Source: Coleophoma eucalyptorum
Taxonomy: Eukaryota; Ascomycota; Leotiomycetes; Helotiales; Dermateaceae
DNA: 64,000 nucleotides
Reading direction: 5' to 3'
Assembly (NCBI GenBank): GCA_026120035.1
Contig: JALRME010000067.1
Coordinates: 1-64,000, forward strand
The number at the start of each line of letters is the position of its first letter. The first letter of the stretch is position 1. Positions 54,696 to 64,000 of this stretch are shown in pieces. The position numbers were made by a program, and so were the translations under genes. The notes below the pieces were generated by a model, which saw only the letters and a program-made list of their open reading frames with translations, was not told where the DNA came from and searched no databases.

Positions 54696-56615
54696 ATGGC
54701 ATTCTCATTTTCAGGGTCTTTTGATATGGAGTCTCCAATTTCAGATGATAAATCATTACGTCACTTCTCTTTAGTAAAATTTATTACTCCCAATGAAGAT
54801 AAATGGGAGTTGTCGGCACCAGCTCTCGCTGTGGTACAAAATAACACGGCTTGGATAGAAAACCAAATCCAAGATGTTGGACGGCAACGGCCGCAAGACT
54901 TGCGTTCTCTTTGGCATGAAATAGGTTTTACCTTCTCGATAGCTATGTCCCAACTACTAACAGTAAGTATCCTAAAACTTTCTTCTATTCTACGTAAATG
55001 ATTATAATACGAGTATTTTGTGTCTGGGTTCACTGTTATCTTACCTGTCCTTGCTCAAGACCATATCATCCCCGAATCATCATCAATTTGGCCTGTTAGT
55101 ATGTTTTCGCTGACAGTCGCCTCCACAACACTTGTACTTGACCGCCTGGCAGATATGTATGGGGGTCGTCGTATATATATTTATGGCTCGGTTTGGCTTG
55201 CAATCTGGAGTCTGGTAATTAGCTTTTGCAAGAGTGAGATCGCGCTGAATCTTTCTCAGGCTTTTCAAGGTATAGGTGCATCAGTCATCCGGCCATCCGG
55301 CCTTATGTTGATGAGATATCTATCGCCCAGGACCACGCAAGAACATGGCGTTTTCTATTTATACTGCCTGTACACTTTTCGGCTTTTTTGTTGGTCCGTA
55401 CTGGCTACTACTACTGTAAACTGGTGGGATAGGACGAGGCGACGGGACGGTAGAATGTGTAACCGATAGGAAGAACCTTATTCCCTTCCGGCGATACATA
55501 TATATATTGGTCCCTGGCTATCGTACAGTTCATCATCGACCTACGGATGCAATCACCAGACTCATGGAAATCGAGGTATCGATCAACCAACCTACCTCTG
55601 TAGCTCTTCTTTAGTTATGTCGTAATAGGAATCATTAAGTTGAGACTCCTAGCTACTTGTCCCTTTGTTTTATATTATCGTATCCAAAGAGAATGAATTG
55701 AACTACCTTGAACTACTTATCACCAATTTACAATACTACTTATTTGAATCATCTTACTAAATATTTTATAGGTATTCTTGTTGCCAGAGTTGCAGGAGGC
55801 TTGTCGACTTGGAGCTATTATTTCTGGATCGGAGCAGCCTTGACAGTGCTTACTACTATTGTTGCTTACTTTACTGTCCCTGAATGCAGGGGGTGCGAAA
55901 CAGAAACTGAGCGGCGATATACCCAGGCTAGAGCCTAACGTTTGGGAAGTAATAATGACGGAGGTGATCCACAAGCAGGCTTCATCAGGATGGACTGGAT
56001 TGGAGGCGGAACTCTCTTTTTCGCCCTGAACCTTGTCCTCGCTTTGATTGCCCCTTCACAGGCTCCCAATGGCTGGAGGATACCATACGTCTGCATATGT
56101 GTTATTCTCGGCATCTGCTTGACTCTGACCACCATTTGCATAGAGATATGGATTGCAAAATGCCCTCTTATTCCGGCATCCTTTGTTTGTAAATCACAGA
56201 TGCCATCTTTACTGTAGCTTGGTATACGACAATAGCAGCGGGTGGATGTATCATCTCCATTTTCGTTGGATATGTGCTTCATCTTCTGTCTGGGACTTTA
56301 CTTCTGTTCGTAGCAGGAACTGCTTGGATAATTGCTCCAGTGTTATTTGCAACAGTACCAATCAATGCAAACTACTGGGCATTTATATTCCTATCGATGG
56401 TGTGCGTCACAATTGGGATTGACATCACCTTCAATGTTTGTAACATCGATATAACAACTTCGACGCCTCGCAATCAACTAGGATTTGCTGGAGCGATTGT
56501 TTCTTTCCACTTCCATTTACACAGCTTTACATGTCCGAATACTACCTTGCTTACTAGGGCTCCAGATGTAACTTTGATAGCCTTGCCTTTCAATCTTTGT
56601 CTGATAGGCGATTGA
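54696..56615 (+). pseudogene. DHA2-type MFS drug/proton antiporter, multiply broken
   Basis: Exon 1 (54696-54962) ends IAMSQLLT. A 51-nt intron (donor GTAAGT) leads to YFVSGFTVILP at 55014, then LVLDRLADMYGGRRIYIYGS and QGIGASVIRPSGLMLM, matching motif order of 14-span fungal transporters. A frameshift at ~55313 moves the text to IYRPGPRKNMAFSIYTACTL and FGFFVG. That G splices (donor 55394, acceptor 55771) to ILVARVAGGLSTW across an unusually long 378-nt intron. The next lesions are a TAA at 55936-55938 and a deletion near 56190 that removes roughly one membrane span before FTVAWYTTIAAGGCIISIFV. The coding similarity fades after NQLGFAGAIV, where the last spans should be. It is not functional. 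Confidence 0.8.
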
Positions 56616-58721
56616 CATAAAAAACCTCCTGAATAATAGTTGCACTGTTTCGATAGCTCCGCACACCAGCCTTAAAGTGAGTCATGGTGTAATAACCGTA
56701 ACATCTTGGCACATACGTTATTCACTTTAACACTAGCTACATCAAAAGTCTAAAAGCTCACGAACTCGATTTCAAAATAGCAGAAGCAGTAACAGGAGTC
56801 CATTCCAGAAAGCTTCATTCTTTATACAGAGCCATAAAGCACCTAAAACTTGTTAAGCGTAACATAAAAATGCACACCAAAGGATGGCTTGTATAGAAAG
56901 AAAGAAGTGCATTCATGCCAAAACACCTTTGGAAAATAAAAAACCTTTTACATACAAAATGAACATCTCCAAATAATCCGGTCGGGTTTTACGAATATGT
57001 GGGCCCTTTCTTTCTAGTGCACGATTTCCTGTGCTAGCCAGCCATACTAGGTGAAGAGAGTTTTTGTTAGGTAGAGGGCGAAAACAGGAGAAAAACTCTC
57101 CACATTTTAGTTAATATCATACCGCTCCCTCCAAATTCCAAGATCATGTTTTAACATTGAACTTGGTAGCACCGTTGCTTCCTTATATGAAAGAAAGCAA
57201 TTGGACATAATATTCCCACGTAACGTTTCTTTCCTAGTGGAGGCAGTGATTTTGGAGAAGGTGGGGAATATCTCAAAAAGGCAACGATTGACGATGTCAC
57301 TGAGAGATACACCATACACCATGCCTGCCAAGATATTCGACTGTAGGAGTTGATACTCCCATGCCTATTTCTCATAATCAGCGTAGCCAAAGGATCTCCC
57401 AAAATCTTTTACGTAGTATATGATATCTCCGCATTGTCAATAAGTTATATATAATAGGTCCGCACCTCTCTCTCTATATTGTTCTTTTTCATATGATAGT
57501 CGAAACAATGGGATTGAATGACCTATTTGTTACCAAGTCCATGGCAAATGCTATAGCTGGCATAAATGCTTTCCTAGGCAAAAGTTCCCAAGGACTTGGC
57601 GTGAATAACATGATAAGTTATACACGAAGGAGGTGTTGCGCATAAGGATTATGTGTGATATGCAACTGCATAATTCTCCAAATAATCTCAACACACTTCG
57701 ACAACTACTTTCTTAACCTGAAGAATCTTCCTTGTACCTTGTACTTATTTACTCTACTTATACACACAGATATGTGCAGTACTCCGTATACATTTGAAAT
57801 GGCACCTTACAAGCGACCTTCAGTTTTAAATAAAAATCTAGTTATTTATATTTACGGTTTTACCTCACAGTTGAGTTCACGTTTTCCAACATAAGGACAT
57901 GGTGGCGACGCGGGTTCATCAAGTGTATAGAATCACTTTTGGTTTTCTAATAAGTGGAGGGTCGTGCAACTCAGCGATAATGCTTTGTCGCGGAGAAGAG
58001 TTGTTGTACAATTGCAGTTCGTGGGGCTGTTGATTCTATACGGTTGATTTATTGAAAAATAGAGATAAGGTGACAGCGTGGAAGAGGTTCAGATCGTACA
58101 CTAAGCAAATATCCGCTCACGTGAATAATGCACGTAATAATGCACTAGTAGTATTATGGGCGATGACTGGGCAATCGCGTTCTCCGAGGCTCCCCGGCAA
58201 TGCATCCTGCACGGTTCACTTTACACTACTTAAGCCACTCTTGCAAAACGGTTTCGCCCCCGCCCACATTCCTTCGCATGAATAATTGTGAGCACAGATC
58301 ATCCCTTCGACTTTTTGGTGCTGACATGACGTGCGCCTGATTCCATCTACCCTTGAATTCTTTAACAAAAATAGTGACAGATAAGATGTGGAGTTAAGCA
58401 TCCATGGAAGATCGGAGACGGCTTAACATGTTTGGAAGGTAAAACATCTTAATTATGAAATTTCAGAATCCTGTTTTCGCGTAAAACCAAAATTTTTAGA
58501 GAATGAAATTGTCTCAATCTTCGTGTAAATTAGGCATGGTTTTCCCCTTCTAAGTTATTAAAAATAACCAGAGATGTATATTTGGACGATTACATCTTGA
58601 GGTTTAAACGCTTAGAACTATTGTCCACAGTCGAACGTCTTTTGGAACGCTCTGAGTTCATAGTTTACGAAGCTAGGTGACCAGTACTCTGTCTGACAGC
58701 CGCGAGTTTCTGCTTCTGCCT
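56616..58721. other. intergenic, gene-free
   Basis: About 2.1 kb without a supported gene. Small frames at 57107-57402 and 58052-58285 have no motif. Confidence 0.5.
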
Positions 58722-59606
58722 TTACTTCCTTTGTGGTTCTTTACTCGCCAGTCTACTACTTCTGCGGCTCGGAGCCACCCGTAGACCTGGGGGGCTATAT
58801 CGTGCCTTCAAACGTGGCTGCAAAGGCGGTTTTGGAATCTTTAAAGTAGGTACTGCAAGGTTGGCTAAAGTCATACTAGAAGGGATGGATTTGGAGGAGA
58901 TTTTCGGCGGCAGCAAGTCTGGAGTGCCTTCCACTTGTTCGTGCGAAAGAGAATTTGAGAAAACTTGTTCCATCCACCTCCAGTGAACTCTCATATCCCA
59001 AGCCAGACACTGCTCATTCTGTATTGGCTGAAGGGCTTCAGTATAATTGCTCTGGTATTCTACGCGGATCCGATACAGAGCAGTGGCCACATCATGGCCA
59101 GTGCTTATACTAGTCAGAGGGTGAAATACTCTAGCCAGTAATGAGGAATTGATCATATTGCTGAACCATGCCGTGGGCTGCCATTGGGAAGGCTCCAGTC
59201 CAAATAACTGATGAAGATTCAAAGGAAACCACCTTTCTTCATCCTGAAAAGAGAAGAAGTGAAACCGCATTTCGTACTGAGCGGCAAGGTCCCTGGAGAT
59301 TCCGCCAGTCTTCGCTGTTAGAACAAGCAAGCGATTTGCATCTACATAAAATGGAGATTTAAATTGCAAGCCGATTGCATTTGCAATTCCATCGTCTGGA
59401 AATTCAGTAATAAAACAATTCTGTTTTTGTCCATATAGTCGCCTTGGTGCTTCCTGGATTGGATGATAGAATATCTCAAGGGAGCATTGGCAAAACCGCA
59501 CACCCGTGCAACCATTTAAAAAGCGTAGCGCTTCATCGTTGGCATTGGTTCTACCAAAGCATATGGGTATTATCTCAAGGAAATTTCCGGGGAACTTGGA
59601 TGCCAT
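58722..59606 (-). CDS. hypothetical fungal protein
   Basis: From ATG 59606, 294 residues; a non-ATG extension to 59639 is not favoured. The protein looks globular up to ~residue 215 (FLNGCTGVRFCQCSLEIFYH, AQYEMRFHFFSFQDEERWFP, WDMRVHWRWMEQVFS), followed by a basic, Pro-rich tail (RLKARYSPPGLRVAPSRRSS). No signal peptide, membrane span or known catalytic motif is visible. It is transcribed away from the amidotransferase gene at 60139, with about 530 bp of shared intergenic space. The function is unknown. Confidence 0.65.
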   Translation of the reverse strand: MASKFPGNFLEIIPICFGRTNANDEALRFLNGCTGVRFCQCSLEIFYHPIQEAPRRLYGQKQNCFITEFPDDGIANAIGLQFKSPFYVDANRLLVLTAKTGGISRDLAAQYEMRFHFFSFQDEERWFPLNLHQLFGLEPSQWQPTAWFSNMINSSLLARVFHPLTSISTGHDVATALYRIRVEYQSNYTEALQPIQNEQCLAWDMRVHWRWMEQVFSNSLSHEQVEGTPDLLPPKISSKSIPSSMTLANLAVPTLKIPKPPLQPRLKARYSPPGLRVAPSRRSSRLASKEPQRK

Positions 59607-60138
59607 CCTAGTCGTTGGCGAAAAATAACTGAATGACAAGCAGTGACGACAAATGATTATACGCTCACTGTATCACAAAATTCATATAGAGTGAATATTT
59701 GCATTTATACTCAGCTTTAAAGTGCTAGTACGGTCATCAAAGAAGCCACTATAATATTTTACATTGAGAACGGGGCAATCCGATTAAACAAGTCATCAAT
59801 CTAGTTTCTTTAGTCACATCAGGCCCGTAATGTCTAGTCTCGCCCATTGCATTGGAAGTACAAGCTTACTGATTAGGCCCTCGGGGTTTGTAAATTTCGA
59901 GATTACCAACATTTGACAGCCTGCACATGGACTATGCAAATATCTCAAAGATGTGGAAGCGGTCACACACTCCAAAGTTGATGGCTTGACTGTCGCTGAC
60001 CTTCCCAAAAGTGAGGGGCCAAACTACTACTACTACGGTTAGAATACAGTACAGTGGTTGAAAAGCGGAAAGTATATATATTTTGAGGTCAATTGCCACT
60101 TATCTCCTTCACTTCCAGCAATAAATCGTACAGCCAAG
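59607..60138. promoter_or_regulatory. bidirectional intergenic region
   Basis: It lies between two divergent genes (58722-59606 minus, 60139-60981 plus). A TATATATATT sequence near 60073 is about 65 bp before the plus-strand start and could serve as a TATA element. Its role is inferred from position only. Confidence 0.4.
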
Positions 60139-60981
60139 ATGAGCGGAGCGCTTCAGGTTGTAATCTTAGATGCTAATGAGCCAAACTTGTACTGGGAAAA
60201 GAACAAGTTTTCTCGTGTTTTCGAAGAACTAATCAGAGGTCTAAGCGAAAAAATTACCCCAGCCATTAGTCCCGTCATATCCAGCTATGATGTGGTTCAG
60301 GAACAATATCCTAGTTCACTCAATGAAGTGGATGTTATCGTAATCACCGGTTCATGTAAGTAGACTGCAAAGACTATGACCTTAACAAAGTTACTCACAT
60401 TTATCATAGCTGCGTCCGTGAACGATGGAAATAAGCATTGGATATCTGCTTTACAGCTTTTTATCAAGGACGTGTGGGATTATAATCCTCACATAAAGCT
60501 GTTCGGGTCTTGTTTTGGTCATCAGCTTCTTTGCAAAACTATCTTATCACTTGAAGTAAAGCAAGTCGAGTGGGAAGTTGGTGTACAGCCAGTTACCCTC
60601 TCATCCGATTTTATAGACGGTTTCAGTAATGCAACGAGCTCAGCTCCTGATCCTATGCGAATTCAGCTGATTCATGAGGATCACGTTATGCCTCCATCTG
60701 ACGGCATACTACCGTTAAATTGCATTATCGTAGGCAGAAGTGCTAGTTGTCAAATACAAGGGGTGTATTTACCACGTCGTCTGCTGACGTTTCAAGGCCA
60801 TCCTGAGTTTGATCGCTATATTTGTAGAGAAACTACGGAAGCGTTTCTTCTAGGGGATTTGAAAACCGACTCAAGACTTAAACAGAAAAGTATGGATGCC
60901 ATCGATCAAGATGATGACAGCTGGTGGGCAAGACAGGCGATGTGGAATTTCTTTGTGCAGCCATCAGTCATCTCTTATTAA
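60139..60981 (+). CDS. class I glutamine-amidotransferase-like protein, two exons
   Basis: Exons 60139-60355 and 60410-60981 join across a 54-nt intron (donor GTAAGT, acceptor CATAG) in phase 1, giving 262 residues. The fold signature is complete: VDVIVITGS near 65, the nucleophile loop KLFGSCFGHQLL with Cys107, and TFQGHPEF with His203 and Glu205, which complete the Cys-His-Glu triad. The family hydrolyses glutamine, or acts on gamma-glutamyl compounds when standing alone, as in fungal GMP-synthase-like paralogues. No synthetase partner is fused, so the substrate is unknown. The start ATG follows a suitable CCAAG context. It is intact. Confidence 0.85.
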
Positions 60982-61018
60982 GCACCGCTATGCAGGGGTT
61001 TGAGGTTGTCTGTAAGGT

Positions 61019-61134
61019 AACTAGTTTCGTGACCTGGCAGTTGTCATGAGAATAGACTACAGCCATTGAGAACTTTAACTAGTTTTGTGACCCAGCTGTT
61101 GTCATGAGAATAAACTAGAGCCATTGAGAAATTT
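61019..61134 (+). repeat. 58-bp tandem repeat, two copies
   Basis: Copies start at 61019 and 61077 (AACTAGTTTCGTGACC and AACTAGTTTTGTGACC) and share GTTGTCATGAGAATARACTA then AGCCATTGAGAA. It lies just after the stop of the amidotransferase gene. Confidence 0.9.
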
Positions 61135-61757
61135 AAATAGTATAATGTGTCACTGAACCCCACTTTTGTATTTTTACCTTCTATGACTCAAAACACAGAT
61201 TAGAAACATTAGGTCACGATCAAACTAAAGAAGCTATTCAGGGTTAGGAAATAAAACACAGATTTCTGTTCTTTAGTTCATCTGTCGCATTAATGTTAGT
61301 GAATCTCTCGCGGCAGACAAGTACCAAACCAATATTGCTATCATAGGCATCGTCAGAGATATCTTCAAGAATCGTCCTTATCAGGATTGGTACATATATA
61401 TATTATACAAGCAGCGCCTGTAATCCAAATAGCAGCTCCTCTATATACACAAATTTGTGTGGCCACAACATCAGAGTATTTTCTTATCCGAGGAGGAGAG
61501 CTTACTGACGAATACGAGGTCCAAACTTGTGAGATTTGTCTGCTGTAGACAGTGAGATGAGGTGCCATCCAGACGGGTGTGTCGACATGCTATTAGGTTC
61601 CCTCAGTTAACAGGTTAAAGTGACGCTCATATTTAGAGCTTCCAAATGTGTAAGTTATCCTAGACAAATTATTCTTAGAATTCCTTGTTGCCATCCAATT
61701 GAAGCTTTGCTAACAGCCTGGCATGATCTCCAAAGGCTGAGACTTTTTGCAAGCATA
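61135..61757. other. intergenic
   Basis: A 67-codon minus-strand frame with ATG at 61568 (to 61365) begins MAPHLTVYSRQISQVW and has mixed composition with a hydrophobic stretch, but no family was recognised. Confidence 0.4.
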
Positions 61758-61873
61758 CATAAAGGCAGCTGGGCTTTACTTTAGAAATAATAAAAATTTT
61801 ACATACCTTTTTAACCAACCCAACATTTGACGATAACTGCGAAATGTAGTGCTGCTACTGAATTACCCTCTGC
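61758..61873 (-). repeat. dispersed repeat, copy 2
   Basis: It is the reverse complement of 17525-17640 with moderate divergence; shared blocks are ACATACCTTTTTAACCAACC, AACTGCGAAATGTAGTG and TACTGAATTACCCTC. Confidence 0.75.
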
Positions 61874-61925
61874 CGCTTAAATATGGGTCCAAAATCTACT
61901 CCGTAAATCACACAGAGTTCAGGTG

Positions 61926-62047
61926 GGACACTAATTTTGCTTCCTGCTGTATAACAATAATAATATATAAGTGGACTTTAAATAGGACACTGATTTTGCT
62001 TCCTGCTGTATAATAATAATAATATATTAGTGGACTTTAATTGGGAC
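61926..62047 (+). repeat. 59-bp tandem repeat, two copies plus a start
   Basis: Copies begin at 61926 and 61985 (GGACACTRATTTTGCTTCC..), and a third begins at 62044. Each ends in ATAATAATATATWAGTGGAC. Confidence 0.9.
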
Positions 62048-62461
62048 TAACTTGCATATTGCAGGAACTGTAGATCATATGCCTCCTGCCATGACATCCA
62101 GACAGGCAACGAACATACATTACTGCATCTACATAAGCCAGCTGATGACGGCTTTCACTACCCCTGGTCTTCTTCTTACCTAACAGCCTACTATGTCTGC
62201 TGACATCAACTAGTTTGTGATGTAAACATCTGAGATAGACTTCTATGCCTAGCTGAATTGCCTTGGAGTTTTTGAAATACTCCAACTTTGGCCTTGTCAG
62301 CAGTTCTCAGCCAATGATATGACTCTTGGCAGATGACCTCTACTCGAATTTAAAAGGCAATGACTAGGTAGTACATATAGTACCCTTTTATTTGGTACGA
62401 TACTGATTTTTTAGTTTACTGTACATTCGATCAATAATATAGAGAATATCAATCTGTCACC
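62048..62461. promoter_or_regulatory. upstream region of the glucanase gene
   Basis: No gene was recognised in this 414-bp stretch. The translation start lies in TCACCATGG, a good fungal context. A possible TATA-like ATAATATAGAGAATAT occurs near 62434-62449. Confidence 0.4.
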
Positions 62462-63910
62462 ATGGTTTTAGCTACCTTATGCGTGCTTTTTTTCGGAATA
62501 ACGCAATTAATCATCGCTAGACAATCATATTCAGCGTCTAGAGAGAACACATATATCGATTGGAGCGATTACAACGGTTTTGGAGTAAACCTTGGGGGCT
62601 GGTTTGAGCAAGAGCCTTTCATAGACATCAATTGGTGGAACTCGATAGATTCTAGCGCTACTGATGAATGGGCCTTATGCGAATCTATGGGCGATGCATG
62701 TGGGCCCATCCTAGAGCACCGATACACAACTTGGGTTACACGTGAGGACATTGATAAGCTCGCTGTTATCGGGGTAAATGGATTGTTAATTTTGCCCTTC
62801 CAAATGCGTAAAATAAGTAATATGCATATATAAGTACATTTGGTATCAGTTACTGATGAAAAAATGTGTTTTAGATTAATACTCTTCGCATTCCAACCAT
62901 GTATTCAGCTTGGATTGAATTTCCAGGAAGTGCGTTATATCATGGACACCAAAAGGACCATCTTAGATATATTACAAAATATGCAATCGAGGAATATGGC
63001 ATGCACTGTATTATTGGTCTTCACTCTCTCCCGGGTGGCGTGAATTTCCAGGGAATTGGAGAGTGTACTGGCTGTGACGGGTGGTTTTTTAATAATACAA
63101 ATTTAGAGTGGTCCTATTACGCCGTTCAAGAAATTGCATGGTGGATCGAATCATCAGATAATCCACATGGGTATACTTTAGAGCCGATAAATGAGCCGGC
63201 AGATAACGAAACCGGATTTGCTACTGTGTAAGTACCATGATCAAAACCTTGTGAAGGCTAACAATCCTTCTTCAGAAACGGGTTGACCTCTCGAGGCACT
63301 GATTGGCTGGAAGGCTATTTCAACGGAGTTTTAGACATTGTTGAAAGCATTAACTCTCAAATTCCTGTTATGCTACAAGACGGATTCAAAACCGAGCTAT
63401 TCTGGTCACCTCGATTTACAACCAACCGCAATATCGTCTTTGATACTCACATATACTTCTTCGTTGCAGGTGTAAGTCATATATATCTCAGATGATCTGC
63501 TCAATCTTCTATTAACAATCTAATGTATTTAGCTCTCTGTATTTGATAATCTTCCAGACCAGCTTTGCGCTCTTGGTACGATTCAGCCAATCTCGGACGG
63601 AAAATTCCCAGGTAAGCACATATCTTAAGATATAATAACTTCATACTATTCTAATAACCTACAAGTTTTTATTGGGGAATATACACTACAGAATTCGAAA
63701 AACAACAAGCTTGACAAGAGAAATCAATTGTTTAATATTCAACGTTATATTTATAGCAAATTTGCACAAGGTTCCGCATTTTGGAATTTCAGAGTTTTCA
63801 ATAACACAAACCCTGTGGATGGAGAAGGTAGCATGACAGACTTTTGGTCCTTTATAGCTATGATGAATGGTAATGTGGTCAGCACGCTAAATAACCACCA
63901 ATGGTGCTAG
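62462..63910 (+). CDS. GH5-type glucan 1,3-beta-glucosidase, secreted, five exons
   Basis: Exons 62462-62773, 62875-63227, 63276-63471, 63533-63611 and 63666-63910 join in phase to 394 residues. All four introns (101, 48, 61, 54 nt) start GTAA and end AG. Residues 1-20 form a signal peptide. Family motifs follow in order: FGVNLGGWFEQEPFID, LRIPTMYSAW, IIGLHSLPGGVNFQG, the acid/base Glu211 in LEPINEP, FDTHIYF with His280, and the nucleophile Glu318 in VFIGEYT. Secreted enzymes of this type remove glucose from 1,3-beta-glucans of fungal walls and take part in wall remodelling or nutrition. It is somewhat shorter at the C-terminus than usual. There are no lesions; the gene looks functional. Confidence 0.9.
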
Positions 63911-64000
63911 ACAAAATTGTGTTCTCGGCCAAGTGTTAGAAATAGTATAGTACTAGTTATTTATATAAATCCATTGTTAACCTAGTGGATGGGTATGCTA

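Noticed and set aside
61365..61568. 67-codon minus-strand frame with ATG
   Set aside because: Composition is plausible for a small protein but there is no family, context or splice evidence; it is left as intergenic.
1..64000. Starship-type captain (tyrosine recombinase), polyketide or peptide synthase, CRISPR array, rRNA or tRNA genes
   Set aside because: None was recognised on either strand; CRISPR is not expected in a fungus, and no cloverleaf-like sequence with a proper T-loop was found.

Overview
The window looks like a gene-poor, transposon-rich accessory or subtelomere-like segment of a filamentous ascomycete (Pezizomycotina). The evidence is short introns of about 47-118 nt with GTRAGT-type donors, CTAAC-like branch sites and YAG acceptors, fungal-only families (Zn2Cys6 factor, Est1-type protein, mpaB-like oxygenase, fungal HNH protein, GH5 glucanase), Fot1/pogo-type transposases, and relics whose in-frame stops are mostly TAG or TAA, as expected after RIP-like C-to-T decay. 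The genus cannot be fixed from the sequence alone.

Layout: 0-5 kb holds the end of a pogo-type transposon and a decayed telomere-linked-helicase-type gene (minus strand). 6-11.3 kb carries an HNH-domain gene, a decayed exon, a regulator lacking its zinc cluster and a secreted VOC/glyoxalase-fold protein, all on the minus strand. 12-14.7 kb is a pogo element with intact terminal repeats inserted in a Tc1-type transposase. 15-20 kb has an unclassified gene, a gag fragment and a 0.5-kb direct duplication around a P-loop fragment. 20-25 kb contains an mpaB-like oxygenase and a Zn2Cys6 factor recovered by splicing. 27-28.3 kb is a decayed pogo relic. 29.7-39.1 kb carries a chromodomain gene recovered by splicing, a bZIP-like protein and an Est1/Smg7-type protein with a decayed tail. 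39-45 kb is almost gene-free. 45.8-51 kb has an unknown spliced gene, a SNAP/Sec17-like gene and an F-box-like protein. 53.7-64 kb contains a hypothetical gene, a broken DHA2-type MFS transporter, another hypothetical gene, a class I glutamine-amidotransferase-like gene and a complete five-exon GH5 glucan 1,3-beta-glucosidase.

At least twelve short LTRs or LTR fragments of copia type are scattered from 12 to 53 kb. None has an internal retrotransposon region, and most of the complete ones sit between 5-bp target duplications. They appear to be solo LTRs left by recombination.

There is no obvious operon-like pathway. Several genes (oxygenase, transporter, two regulators, amidotransferase) are of types found in secondary-metabolism neighbourhoods, but no backbone synthase is present and the transporter is broken. 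A helicase of telomere-linked type, an Est1-type protein and a chromodomain protein lie within 40 kb of each other; a shared role in chromosome-end biology is only a conjecture.
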